Shown here: positions 27,361 to 35,879 of the stretch, piece after piece | Position numbering within the stretch: the stretch's first letter is position 1 | Layout: the number at the start of each line of letters is the position of its first letter | From: Cyanocohniella sp. LLY | Lineage (GTDB): Bacteria; Cyanobacteriota; Cyanobacteriia; Cyanobacteriales; Nostocaceae | NCBI GenBank assembly: GCA_022241785.1 | Contig: JAKOMP010000064.1 | Span: forward strand, 1 to 38,531 | Length of the DNA stretch: 38,531 nucleotides | Direction: 5' to 3' | Notes under the pieces: model-generated | What the model was told of the DNA's origin: nothing | The model's database searches: none | What the model saw: the letters and a program-made list of their open reading frames with translations, nothing else | Position numbers and translations under genes: made by a program

Positions 27361-28338
27361 TTAACACGATGAAATAGTCGATAATTCTAATGGTAATATT
27401 AGCGCTCTAATTCGTAATCTGACTAATCCCTTCGGGTTCGCAGTCGCCTGCGGAGGGAAACCCTCCCGCAGCGCTGACTCACCACAAATTGTCAAAATAA
27501 CTTGTTCATACTTTTTCGGATTTAACCTAAATCTGTCTTGAACAACTCGGAAGATTTTGACCGAACGGATGCGATGTTCAACAAATATTCGTTTAGAGGA
27601 GAACTCCTTGTTTGATTTTTTCTGGTCAGTTGTTAACTCTTTATTTCTTGGTTTCTTAATTGGAGTATCAATTAAATCTTCTCCTATATAACCTAAATCT
27701 CCCTTGAAACTTTGTTTTGAGTCAAAGGTATCACGATTTTCTCTGAACAAAGTTATATCGCTTTTTGGACCTGGTTCTCCTGCTACAACATCAACGATGT
27801 CTCTACCATCTGGCATGATAATTATTTGGCTTTTAAATGTATGATTACTCTTCTTACCTGAAAAATATTTTTCTTGTTCCTCATTATCTCCAGGCCTTTC
27901 CCTAACTTGTTCATAGCTATCTACAATTAATTCATAGTCCGTGAGTATTTCTTTAACTATCTCATAGTCAGATTCGGTTTTTTTTACTTGTTCAATTAAA
28001 CTTGACGGTAGTAATTCCCTCAATATTGGCAACCAATAATTAAATATGTTATTTGCTGTCGATTCACTCACTCCAAACTGGATACCAAGAAGTTGAAATG
28101 TCGTCAGATGTCTGAGATAAACCAAAGTTAAGATTATTTGTTCTTTCTCAGATAGTTTTGGTTTTCGACCTCCACCGCCAGCAATAATTCTAACTTTTTT
28201 TGATTCTCGTAAAGCTTGTTTTTCTTGATTTAATTGTTCGGCATTTTTGATTAAGTGTTGTAACTGTTCATACTCCAAACCAATGAACCGCTGTGTTTCT
28301 TTTGGATTCTCTTCAATATAATTCAGTATGTTGCTCAT
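27361..28338 (-). CDS. IS5-like DDE transposase
   Basis: This 325-residue transposase has an N-terminal helix-turn-helix of the HTH_Tnp_4 kind (residues about 60-120) and a DDE_Tnp_4 catalytic core. The catalytic residues appear intact: D in LIVDSYEQV, D in FKGDLGYIG and E in FVEHRIRSV. Near the C-terminus an extra 18 codons (27430-27483) interrupt a normal TICGLVRLRI sequence. The ATG at 28338 is the likely start; the frame opens with a GTG at 28377. It is probably still able to be translated in full. Confidence 0.88.
   Translation of the reverse strand: MSNILNYIEENPKETQRFIGLEYEQLQHLIKNAEQLNQEKQALRESKKVRIIAGGGGRKPKLSEKEQIILTLVYLRHLTTFQLLGIQFGVSESTANNIFNYWLPILRELLPSSLIEQVKKTESDYEIVKEILTDYELIVDSYEQVRERPGDNEEQEKYFSGKKSNHTFKSQIIIMPDGRDIVDVVAGEPGPKSDITLFRENRDTFDSKQSFKGDLGYIGEDLIDTPIKKPRNKELTTDQKKSNKEFSSKRIFVEHRIRSVKIFRVVQDRFRLNPKKYEQVILTICGESALREGFPPQATANPKGLVRLRIRALILPLELSTISSC
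27430..27483. repeat. 54-bp palindromic repeat inserted in frame in the transposase
   Basis: On the minus strand this 54-bp segment encodes GESALREGFPPQATANPK. It contains a stem CTGCG-GAGGG / CCCTC-CGCAG with an AAA loop (27448-27471) and outer AGTC/GACT pairs. Without it the protein would read TIC-GLVRLRI, the usual family sequence. 54 is divisible by three and no stop is introduced. Confidence 0.75.
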
Positions 28339-28759
28339 GTTTCTGTGTAAAAAAGCTCCTTGATGTTCTTTTACCACAGAATGTTACTATTTTGGAGATG
28401 TCTACTGGTCACGTATTCCCTTTGCAGTTGATGGGGAAGTACCCGATGATTTTCTGCTTTCTCCAGACTGGACAATTGAAATTCTTTCCCCAGAACAAAG
28501 TTCAAATAGAGTCACAGGTAATATTCTCTATTGTTTAGATCATGGTTGCCAATTAGGTTGGCTCATAGACCCAAAAGATCGTTCTATTCTAGTTTTTCGT
28601 CCCCATCAGCAACCAGAACTTTTACGTAACGATGAGCTTTTGCCTGTGTTAAAGGGGATAAATTTAGAAATAACAGTCGCTCAGGTGTTTGGTTGGCTGA
28701 AGATGAGTAGTTAAATGCTCTAGTATTTACTCAACGAGCGTAAATTTAGGAGTAAACCT

Positions 28760-29380
28760 CTGTCTCTGCAAATTATTAATGTTCCCCCCTCCACTTCTCA
28801 ACCACCCACAGGTTTAATTGTCTGTTTACATGGTTGGGGAGCTAATGCTGAAGATGCAGCATCTTTATTACCTTTTTTCAACTTACCAAATTACCAGTTT
28901 ATATTTCCCAATGCCCCCTTTCCTCATCCTCATGCGCCTACAGGTAAGGCGTGGTATGACTTGAGAATGGAGAATATGTATGAAGGTTTGGCAGAAAGTA
29001 AGCAAATGCTCATGGATTTGCTGCAATCTTTAGAAAGTACCACTGGCGTACCGTTATCGCGGACGATTTTGAGTGGATTTTCTCAAGGTGGGGCAATGAC
29101 TTTGGATGTAGGATTACAATTGCCCCTAGCTGGATTAGTGGTGATGAGTGGATATTTGCATCCCGATGTAGTCACAACAGCTAAAAGAGATTTTTCACCA
29201 ACAATAATTATGCATGGTAGGTACGATGAAGTTGTACCACTGCGAGCTGCCTTAAAAGCACGAGAAACCGCAGAATCTCTGGGCGTTGCCGTAGAATATC
29301 ACGAGTTTGACACAGGACACGAAATTAGCCCACAAATGTTAGAAGTGCTACGAACATTCGTAATCAATGCTATTGCGTAG
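28760..29380 (+). CDS. Phospholipase/carboxylesterase-type alpha/beta hydrolase
   Basis: From codon 28760 the 206-residue protein reads SLQIINVPP, LIVCLHGWGANAED (oxyanion loop), FIFPNAPFPHPHAPTGKAWYD, the nucleophile elbow LSGFSQGGAM, the aspartate in HGRYDEVVP and the histidine in DTGHEISP: the full Ser-Asp-His triad of a phospholipase/carboxylesterase (AB_hydrolase_2). No ATG, GTG or TTG lies in frame between the upstream stop and TTG 28961, which would delete the oxyanion loop. The CTG at 28760 has AGGAG 7 nt upstream and sits where homologues start, so a CTG start is likely, or the ATG has been lost by mutation. Confidence 0.8.
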   Translation: MSLQIINVPPSTSQPPTGLIVCLHGWGANAEDAASLLPFFNLPNYQFIFPNAPFPHPHAPTGKAWYDLRMENMYEGLAESKQMLMDLLQSLESTTGVPLSRTILSGFSQGGAMTLDVGLQLPLAGLVVMSGYLHPDVVTTAKRDFSPTIIMHGRYDEVVPLRAALKARETAESLGVAVEYHEFDTGHEISPQMLEVLRTFVINAIA

Positions 29381-29475
29381 TCTAGAGTACAAATTATTGC
29401 CAAAATCTGGTAAAAATCCTGAAAGTTTTTAGGAAATACATGTCCTCTAATGAGTAAGATAGATTGGGTGGGTGC

Positions 29476-29492
29476 GTTAAGCGCAACTTAAC
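29476..29492. repeat. Small intergenic hairpin
   Basis: GTTAAG (29476-29481) and CTTAAC (29487-29492) form a 6-bp stem with a 5-nt loop, within a GGGTGCGTTAAG context common in Nostocales intergenic repeats. It is 43 nt before the gene at 29535. Confidence 0.3.
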
Positions 29493-29534
29493 CCGTGCTG
29501 AGTGCGAATTCTGCATAAGGGAGGGGCAAGCATT

Positions 29535-29747
29535 ATGAAAACTCTAAGCATTTCCCAGAAAGAAATTTCTGCTATGACTACAGCAGATGTGGAAGAGTTG
29601 GCTAATCGTCTGGAACTAGATAATTACAGCAATGCTTTTGAGGGTTTAAATGATTGGCATCTACTGCGAGCGATCGCGTTTCAGCGTCCGGAGTTAGTAG
29701 AACCTTATGCCTATCTGTTAGACTTAGAAGCCTACGACGAAGCGTAA
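29535..29747 (+). CDS. Small conserved cyanobacterial protein (hypothetical)
   Basis: A 70-residue acidic, mostly helical protein with no membrane segment. The sequence LSISQKEISAMTTADVEELANRLE followed by LNDWHLLRAIAFQRPELVEPY looks like a compact helical domain. Small conserved proteins of this kind sit near housekeeping genes in cyanobacteria, but I know no function. The ATG at 29535 is preceded by GGGAGGGG with good spacing; the frame opens with a GTG at 29502. coaBC follows 68 nt later, so cotranscription is possible. Confidence 0.7.
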   Translation: MKTLSISQKEISAMTTADVEELANRLELDNYSNAFEGLNDWHLLRAIAFQRPELVEPYAYLLDLEAYDEA

Positions 29748-29815
29748 CAATTAATTTTGGATTTTGGATTGGGGTTAACTAGCTAAAATCAGAGATATTG
29801 ATCTGTACTGTGCCA

Positions 29816-31048
29816 ATGCCGTCTACGTTAATTCCCAAATCCTCTATTAAACATCCAAAATTGAATAAGGTTCTAATTGGTGTAGGCGGCGGTATCGCCG
29901 CTTACAAAATCTGTGAAGTAGTTTCCACGCTATTTAAAACTGGTGTAGAAATTCGCGTAATTCTTACCCATTCTGCACAAAAATTTATCACGCCTTTAAC
30001 TTTAGCTACCTTATCGCGTCATTGTGCATACACAGATGATGATTTTTGGCAACCAATTCACTCTCGTCCGCTGCATATCGAGTTAGGTGAATGGGCAGAT
30101 TTGGTAGTTATTGCACCTTTAACGGCGAATACATTAACCAAGCTTACTTATGGGATGGCTGACAATTTGCTGACAAATACAGTCCTAGCTTCTACTTGTC
30201 CCGTGTTGTTAGCACCAGCCATGAATACAGATATGTGGGAACAGGCGGCAGTACAGCGAAATTGGCAACAGTTACTCACAGATAACCGATATCATGGATT
30301 GGGCACAGCATCAGGTTTATTAGCGTGCGATCGCATCGGTGCTGGGAGGATGGCAGAACCTCCAGAAATTGTCACTTACATTCAATCGTTATTACACACT
30401 GGTGGCCAACGCGATTTAATTGGTAAACATATATTAATTAGTGCTGGAGGTACACAAGAATATCTTGACCCAGTGAGATATATTGGCAATCCCTCCACAG
30501 GGAAAATGGGACTAGCTTTAGCACAAGCAGCATGGCATCGTGGGGCAAATGTCACTTTAGTTCATGGCCCAGCTAATTGGGATGTGCCTTTAGGAGTGCA
30601 AGCTGTACCTGTGGTGACTGCGGAAGAAATGCAGCAAGTAATGCAAGCAAATTTACCTCATGCTGATGTCATAGTCATGTCCGCCGCAGTAGCAGATGTC
30701 AAACCCAGAGACTATAGTACAGAGAAATTACCCAAGCGATCGCTTCCCCAAACCTTACCTCTAGAACCAGTACCAGATATCATTGCTCAATTGGCAAAAC
30801 TCAAGCAACCTCATCAACGTTTAATCGGGTTCGCCGCCCAGACAGGGGATATTATCACTCCAGCAAAAGAAAAGTTGCAGAATAAGAACTTAGATATTAT
30901 TGTTGCTAATCCCATCGATAAACCTGATAGTGGTTTTGGCAGCGATCAGAATCAAGCCATATTTTTAGATAAGCAAGGGCGACAGCTAGAAATTGCACCT
31001 TGTTCTAAATTAGACATGGCGCATCATTTATTTGATTTTGTGATGTAG
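29816..31048 (+). CDS. coaBC: Bifunctional CoaBC (phosphopantothenoylcysteine synthase/decarboxylase)
   Basis: This cytosolic enzyme makes 4'-phosphopantetheine for coenzyme A. The N-terminal CoaC flavoprotein half (about residues 20-190) shows [14 protein letters not shown], the loop [18 protein letters not shown] and PAMNTDMW, typical of the FMN-dependent decarboxylase. The C-terminal CoaB half (about 200-405) shows [24 protein letters not shown] and SAAVADVKP, the phosphopantothenate-cysteine ligase signatures. The 410-residue length is normal. I favour the ATG at 29816 over a GTG at 29810 and a TTG at 29798. Confidence 0.95.
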   Translation: MPSTLIPKSSIKHPKLNKVLIGVGGGIAAYKICEVVSTLFKTGVEIRVILTHSAQKFITPLTLATLSRHCAYTDDDFWQPIHSRPLHIELGEWADLVVIAPLTANTLTKLTYGMADNLLTNTVLASTCPVLLAPAMNTDMWEQAAVQRNWQQLLTDNRYHGLGTASGLLACDRIGAGRMAEPPEIVTYIQSLLHTGGQRDLIGKHILISAGGTQEYLDPVRYIGNPSTGKMGLALAQAAWHRGANVTLVHGPANWDVPLGVQAVPVVTAEEMQQVMQANLPHADVIVMSAAVADVKPRDYSTEKLPKRSLPQTLPLEPVPDIIAQLAKLKQPHQRLIGFAAQTGDIITPAKEKLQNKNLDIIVANPIDKPDSGFGSDQNQAIFLDKQGRQLEIAPCSKLDMAHHLFDFVM

Positions 31049-31108
31049 TTTACTGAGACTTGTTAGTTTGCTGGCGCTTACCCATGTCATACTTGCTGCA
31101 AATTAACT

Positions 31109-33391
31109 TTAAACTGAATCACCTTGGATCAATTTTCTCAAAGATTCATACTTTTCTGGAGGCAGTCGATATATATTAGGTCCTGCTTTACCAATAATAT
31201 ATCCTTGAACATAAGCAACACCTAACTGCTGCAATTGATATAGATTGATTGGTGAATATTCATCTAGACCTTCCACAATAATCTTTGTCAAGTGGAGTTC
31301 GCTAGATCTTGCCACTATTTCCCGAACAAAGCGAATGATAATATCAACTTGCTGTTGATGAAGAATATCCCGATCAATTTTGACGTATGGTGGTTTGAGT
31401 CCTGCTAATCGAGAAACTGAAGCGTAGCCAACTCCAAAATCATCAATTCCAAATTGAATCTCTAACTCTTGGGTATACTGTCTTAACTTCTCCTTAAAAG
31501 CTTGTAATGGAGATCGCAAACGAACTCCGTCGTTATACGCCGGCAAGTCAGCTTTTTCAGAAATTTCTAAAACTAGACTATCAGCCGGCAGCAGTGTATA
31601 ACCTTTCTCATCTGGTGTTGTAATTTGACGAACAGTATCGAAATATACTGTCCTCATAAGCGATTCTGGATAAACATTAACCGATAAGGGACTTATTTCA
31701 TCAGGTCTATTTCTTTTTGCTTCAGAACCTGCACGACGATAGCTTTTAGCTGCAAGTTTAAGAAGTTCAATATCTAATTGGACAGTAAATTTACGCCCCC
31801 ACAGTTCTGCGGCATCAAATAAGTCAACAGGTGCCGTCAAACTCTCTGGATCTCTGGCAAGTGCCTCCCAACGAGTGATTGCAGTTTTTCTTAAATCAAG
31901 AATAGGCTCAAAATGTATAACTATTTGTGAAAGACGATCACAAAAGAGTTCAAATCTTTTGTTGTAAAAAGAGATTGGTAAAAAACCATAGTTACACTTT
32001 AAGTCATCTAGAATATCTGCTTCGACTCTTGAAGGTTGTAAATGAGAGTTATTAGTAGCTTTATAAAAGCTGGCAATAATGTTCGTGTAGGCATCATTAA
32101 GATAAGGAGAATTGTTTGACAAGCCGCAAACGACCATGAACTCAATATAATTATCTGAATCTAGCGGTATCAAAAGAAAAGCTTTAGAATTCAATGTTTT
32201 TTCATCATGAAATATCCTATATACTCCATGATGAACTGTTGTGAAGATAAATTCAGTTGAAATAGTTGATAGAATTTTAGTCTTTATAATCTCAGTATAT
32301 TCTGCTTCATCAATCTCCTCACTTAAAAGACTTTGTGATTTTAATTTCCAGATATCTTTATCTTGAGAGCTATTCATTAAAAAGATGAATTCTGCATCTG
32401 AAGCAAGTCTAATTATCTCAAGAATAGAGTTTGTATTGGCAATATTTAAGGATGCATTATTCTGAATTTGGGAAAGATAATGGCTCCTGAAATGTTCAAT
32501 TAATCTCTCAATAAATGGGCTAAGAGATTGAAGTAAACTTGGTATAGGATTGTAATAATCTAAACTTCCTATTTTTTTATTTTTTTCTAAATTTATTTCT
32601 CCGAGGTCGATTTTATTATTGTTGACATTTAGTAATGGATTTATTTTAGTCTTTGATTTTGCCAAAATAATCTCAAAGCCTTTATCTTTAAGAACAATTA
32701 TTTTAGGTGTTACATTAGGAAGTTTCTCCTGAACTTTTCTAGTAGCATATTCGTGCAATTCAAGAATTGACACCTGACCATCCTTATTATGATCTCCGGC
32801 TCCTGTTTCAATTCCTTCAACAAGGTATCGGGTATAAATAGAAAGATCCTCTCCTTTTTGTTCAAAGGAGTATTGTGTAGAACTGGAGGATGCTAGAACA
32901 ACCCTTCCTTCGGCACCAAGTTGTCCCTGCAAATCGAATGAACCATCATCCTTTGCTTGCAAAGATGGATCAAACGCCCCACTAAAACAGCAGTCTAGAA
33001 TAACTGCCTGCCGCTTTGCACGGCTATTATTCATGACATCATGAACAAACTGAGCCGGCACTGCTGTCGAACGTAGTAGCTCTCCTTTATCATTCTTACC
33101 GGTAATGCGAGTTGCAAAGAAAAGCTTATTGGTATCATCCTTAATGCCGTGTCCAGAGAAGAACAATAGTAGCAAATCATCCTTACTACGCCCTGTACTA
33201 AATAGTGTTTCAATGGCACGTTGCATTTCTTGAAGGTCAGGATTGGTGAGGGTTTTTATTTCATCAAATCCCCCAATTTCAGGATCTTGCAGAACTCGCT
33301 GCATGGCTTTTACGTCTTTAACTGCCGCAGGTAGTGGATTTAACTCTGGCTCATACTCACTAACACCGATCAATAATGCTATTTTTGCCAT
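31109..33391 (-). CDS. Metacaspase-GAF-EAL fusion protein
   Basis: A 760-residue protein joining a caspase-type protease to a c-di-GMP phosphodiesterase. Residues 1-245 are a peptidase C14 domain beginning KIALLIGVSEY, with the dyad H81 (FFSGHGIKD) and C135 (ILDCCFSGAF). A perfect EF-hand loop DHNKDGQVSILE lies at 200-211, suggesting calcium control. Residues about 320-450 look like a GAF sensor. Residues about 475-755 are an EAL domain with EAL at 509-511, N572, E609, DDFG at 650-653, K671, EGLDE at 707-711 and QGY at 729-731, so phosphodiesterase activity appears preserved. No signal peptide or membrane segment. It starts 12 nt after the EACC1-like gene in one operon. Confidence 0.88.
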   Translation of the reverse strand: MAKIALLIGVSEYEPELNPLPAAVKDVKAMQRVLQDPEIGGFDEIKTLTNPDLQEMQRAIETLFSTGRSKDDLLLLFFSGHGIKDDTNKLFFATRITGKNDKGELLRSTAVPAQFVHDVMNNSRAKRQAVILDCCFSGAFDPSLQAKDDGSFDLQGQLGAEGRVVLASSSSTQYSFEQKGEDLSIYTRYLVEGIETGAGDHNKDGQVSILELHEYATRKVQEKLPNVTPKIIVLKDKGFEIILAKSKTKINPLLNVNNNKIDLGEINLEKNKKIGSLDYYNPIPSLLQSLSPFIERLIEHFRSHYLSQIQNNASLNIANTNSILEIIRLASDAEFIFLMNSSQDKDIWKLKSQSLLSEEIDEAEYTEIIKTKILSTISTEFIFTTVHHGVYRIFHDEKTLNSKAFLLIPLDSDNYIEFMVVCGLSNNSPYLNDAYTNIIASFYKATNNSHLQPSRVEADILDDLKCNYGFLPISFYNKRFELFCDRLSQIVIHFEPILDLRKTAITRWEALARDPESLTAPVDLFDAAELWGRKFTVQLDIELLKLAAKSYRRAGSEAKRNRPDEISPLSVNVYPESLMRTVYFDTVRQITTPDEKGYTLLPADSLVLEISEKADLPAYNDGVRLRSPLQAFKEKLRQYTQELEIQFGIDDFGVGYASVSRLAGLKPPYVKIDRDILHQQQVDIIIRFVREIVARSSELHLTKIIVEGLDEYSPINLYQLQQLGVAYVQGYIIGKAGPNIYRLPPEKYESLRKLIQGDSV

Positions 33392-33403
33392 GTTCGCCTA
33401 CTG

Positions 33404-33781
33404 TTACCCTGCTATAAAATCTTGTGCTGCTTTGATCGCAGCTTCTAGCTCTTCCCGACTATGAGCTTTGACTTTCAGGCTTTTGCCATTAGCTTCTACT
33501 TCTAACTCAATCGGCTTACCACTCAGTCGATTTCCTAAAAAACCAAATAGCTGCTTGGCATTTTTAGCATTCACCTCGGCTGTCAGCAGTCCTATGATAA
33601 AACCGCCTAATGCTTTGCTAGCCTGCGGCGGATTATTGTCACGAACTCGATAGACCGAATTGACCTCATCCATTTCCTTGAGTTCTGCCATCAAATTTTG
33701 AATTTGTGTGTCTCGGTGTTCAGGCTCCAAGTCAGGATCATTTAAATTAATAGTTAACTTAATGCTAGGTAAAATTGACAT
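33404..33781 (-). CDS. EACC1-like (effector-associated constant component) protein
   Basis: A 125-residue protein with a beta strand start (IKLTINLNDPDLE), a charged helix (QIQNLMAELKEM), a strand, the glycine-rich amphipathic stretch ALGGFIIGLL, another helix, and a final strand-helix (IELEVEANGKSLKVKAHSREELEAAIKAA). This layout matches the small EACC1 partners placed before caspase or trypsin-like proteases in predicted NTP- and protease-dependent conflict systems. The assignment rests on pattern and position, not on a strong motif. The gene is 12 nt upstream of the metacaspase-GAF-EAL gene and certainly cotranscribed. Confidence 0.7.
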   Translation of the reverse strand: MSILPSIKLTINLNDPDLEPEHRDTQIQNLMAELKEMDEVNSVYRVRDNNPPQASKALGGFIIGLLTAEVNAKNAKQLFGFLGNRLSGKPIELEVEANGKSLKVKAHSREELEAAIKAAQDFIAG

Positions 33782-34215
33782 TCTACTTTATCCATATTTA
33801 TGTGATTGCGTCTTGAAAGAGATTATATTAATTGAACGGAATCTCAACTTGCTGAACTAACCCAGACACAAAGTAGGCTAACGGCGTAGGTGTCGATTCC
33901 AACGAAATGTTGTTGTGATGACGCTTCGCGGATTTTAGCACACAATGTCAATTTTTATACTCTTATAATAAAATATAATCTTAATTAAAACATCCAATAT
34001 TCTTCTTAAAGTAATGATAATCATTATTGTTTTTATATTCAGAAATTAATTCTTGGGGATAATTTATTCCTTTCAAGTCGTTAAAAACTTCATCTCCCCA
34101 CCTCCCTCATCTCACCTCAAACTTGGGCAGACTACGAACGGCGTTATACATTAATAAATATATCTGTAACACCTGACTAATTCAGGCTTGGTATTTCACA
34201 GCGAAGGGTTTAGAA
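33782..34215. other. Divergent control region of the conflict module and site-2 protease
   Basis: These 434 bp hold the Fur-like box at 34012-34026 and are otherwise AT-rich with no ORF. A GC-richer block with AACGCTT/GCGGATT-type sequence is at about 33900-33960. Promoters for both the minus-strand EACC1 operon and the plus-strand protease gene must lie here. Confidence 0.5.
34012..34026. promoter_or_regulatory. Perfect 7-1-7 Fur-like box
   Basis: TAATGAT-A-ATCATTA is an exact 7-1-7 inverted repeat and closely follows the classical Fur consensus core (GATAATGATAATCATTATC). It is 231 nt upstream of the EACC1 gene and 190 nt upstream of the site-2 protease gene. Either unit, or an unseen small RNA, could be iron-controlled. 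Confidence 0.65.
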
Positions 34216-35703
34216 ATGTTTACTTCGTCAGAGACTCCCATAATTGGGACAATTTTACTAATTGCTTTGGGTATTTTAGGTTGGGGCTTTTATCGTGCTA
34301 GGCCTTTTGGGAAACTGGGAATCTTAGCCTGGTTGCAGTCGGTGGTATTGATGACTCCCTGGTTGTTATTCTTTGGTTTGTTTGCCGCAGGAATTTACAT
34401 TAATATAGTTGGTATCTTGGTTTTGGTGGTAGTTTCTGCTGGTTTGTATGTTTATTTAGGTAGACAGTTACGCGCAGCTGGGCAAGATGCCATACTTAAG
34501 CAACGGGCAACGGAAAGATTAGCCGTTAGTGCTGCACAGGAAGCAGAAAATAACCCACAAGTGGTGCTTGAGGAATTAAAAATTGAAACACTGTCAATTC
34601 CTGATGAAGATTTAAGCGCTATTAAAAGTATTTTCGGCATTGACACGTTTTTTGCCACAGAAACTATTTCCTACCAAGAAGGCGCTATTTTTAAGGGTAA
34701 TCTGCGGGGAGAACCAGAAGAAGTTCATAATCGCCTGACTGCAAGTTTACAGGAACGCTTGGAGGATAAATATCGGCTGTTTTTGGTGGAAAACACAGAT
34801 ACGAAACCTGTGGTGATTGTTCTACCTAGCCGGAATGATCCCCGTCCCATGACATTACAGCAAAAATCTTTTGCGGTGATTTTGTTGATTGCAACTATCG
34901 CCACCAGTCTAGAAACTGCGGGATTACTGCTGAATTTTGATCTATTTGCCAACCCAGAAAAGTTTACAGCCGCTTTACCAATAGGTGCGGGGATATTTAC
35001 GATTTTGGCAGCTCATGAAATTGGTCATTGGGTACTCGCCCGTCGTCATCAAGTCCGCCTTAGCTGGCCATTCTTTTTGCCGGCTGTGCAAATCGGCTCT
35101 TTTGGTGCTATTACTCGCTTTGAATCTCTATTACCTAACCGCAAGGTACTATTTGATATTGCTTTAGCAGGGCCTGCTGCTGGCGGAATCGTTTCTGTAT
35201 TAATGTTAATCACCGGTTTGCTGCTTTCCCACCCCGGTAGTTTATTTCAATTACCCAATCAGTTTTTTCAAGGCTCAATCTTAGTAGGTAGCTTGGCACG
35301 GGTTGTCTTGGGTTCCGCTTTACAATCACCTGTAGTTAGTGTCCATCCCTTGGTGGTAATTGGTTGGCTGGGTTTGGTAATCACTGCTTTAAACTTAATG
35401 CCAGCCGGACAACTAGATGGGGGCCGTATCGTCCAGGCAATTTATGGACGCAAAACCGCAGGAAGAGCCACTATAGCAACTTTAATTTTACTAGGGATAG
35501 TGTCTTTGGCTAATGCACTAGCTGTTTACTGGGCAGTAGTTATTTTCTTTTTACAACGGGATTTAGAACGCCCCAGTTTAAATGAAATCACCGAACCAGA
35601 TGATGCTAGAGCCGCTTTAGGACTTTTGGCTCTCTTCTTAATGATTACCACCCTCTTGCCTTTGACTCCTGGTGTAGCAGGAAGATTGGGTATTGGAGGA
35701 TGA
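34216..35703 (+). CDS. Site-2 protease family (M50) membrane metalloprotease
   Basis: This 495-residue protein has two or three hydrophobic segments at the N-terminus, a soluble region (about 100-215) and a six-helix C-terminal catalytic membrane core. The zinc site HEIGH is near residue 267, followed by the QIGSFGAITRFESL segment, and the distal aspartate in NLMPAGQLDGGRI is near 400. The overall plan resembles the plant EGY proteases and their cyanobacterial relatives, which cleave membrane-bound substrates in regulated intramembrane proteolysis. The substrate is unknown. The start is an ATG at 34216 after GAAGGG. Monocistronic. Confidence 0.9.
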   Translation: MFTSSETPIIGTILLIALGILGWGFYRARPFGKLGILAWLQSVVLMTPWLLFFGLFAAGIYINIVGILVLVVVSAGLYVYLGRQLRAAGQDAILKQRATERLAVSAAQEAENNPQVVLEELKIETLSIPDEDLSAIKSIFGIDTFFATETISYQEGAIFKGNLRGEPEEVHNRLTASLQERLEDKYRLFLVENTDTKPVVIVLPSRNDPRPMTLQQKSFAVILLIATIATSLETAGLLLNFDLFANPEKFTAALPIGAGIFTILAAHEIGHWVLARRHQVRLSWPFFLPAVQIGSFGAITRFESLLPNRKVLFDIALAGPAAGGIVSVLMLITGLLLSHPGSLFQLPNQFFQGSILVGSLARVVLGSALQSPVVSVHPLVVIGWLGLVITALNLMPAGQLDGGRIVQAIYGRKTAGRATIATLILLGIVSLANALAVYWAVVIFFLQRDLERPSLNEITEPDDARAALGLLALFLMITTLLPLTPGVAGRLGIGG

Positions 35704-35762
35704 GGGTTAGGGAGATAGGGAAGCTTTTACTTCCCCAATCCCCAGCCATACCATTTGTCGTC

Positions 35763-35787
35763 AAGCCCTGATGGGTATAGCTGCGCT
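35763..35787 (-). repeat. Inverted copy of part of the 9640-9760 repeat
   Basis: AAGCCCTGATGGG and ATAGCTGCGCT around one variable base form the reverse complement of the segment at about 9661-9687, with one mismatch. It lies in the convergent gap after the site-2 protease gene. Confidence 0.55.
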
Positions 35788-35808
35788 GACTGCGGAGTGT
35801 CCCTAGTT

Positions 35809-35839
35809 ACTCCTCAACATTGCTGGAATTTTGAGGAGT
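35809..35839. terminator. Hairpin between convergent genes
   Basis: ACTCCTCAA (35809-35817) and TTGAGGAGT (35831-35839) form a perfect 9-bp stem with a 13-nt loop. It is 41 nt from the stop of the GHL10 gene and 106 nt beyond the protease gene, suited to stopping both. T-rich but unbroken T-run absent. Confidence 0.5.
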
Positions 35840-35879
35840 GACTTTTGACTTTTAAATTGATTTGTTACCAGTCCCTACC

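Larger units (their letters stand above)
27209..28402. mobile_element. Complete IS5-family-like insertion sequence, 1194 bp
   Basis: The left end GACATCTCCGAAAA (27209) and the right end, read inverted, GACATCTCCAAAAT (28402) are near-identical terminal inverted repeats. They are flanked by a TA duplication (27207-27208 and 28403-28404). It carries one transposase gene on the minus strand. The 2-bp TA duplication, the length and a DDE_Tnp_4-type transposase fit the IS5 superfamily (IS427-like). It interrupts a Uma2 gene. Confidence 0.88.
26952..28714 (+). pseudogene. Uma2 (DUF820) gene split by an IS5-like element
   Basis: The first part, from the ATG at 26952, encodes VIIPSLTLEEFLQLPETKP, YINGEIIPKPMPKGKHS and RSIVPDIAVFN, then runs into the element at 27207-27209 (TAG stop). 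The second part resumes at 28403 with the frame YWSRIPFAVDGEVPDDFLLS, then DWTIEILSPEQSSNRV and DHGCQLGWLIDPKDRSILVF, ending with TAA at 28712-28714. Removing 27209-28402 plus one TA copy restores the codons ...VFN-YWSRIP... exactly. The intact protein would be about 187 residues, normal for Uma2. The break is therefore recent, because both halves remain free of other stops. Confidence 0.85.
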
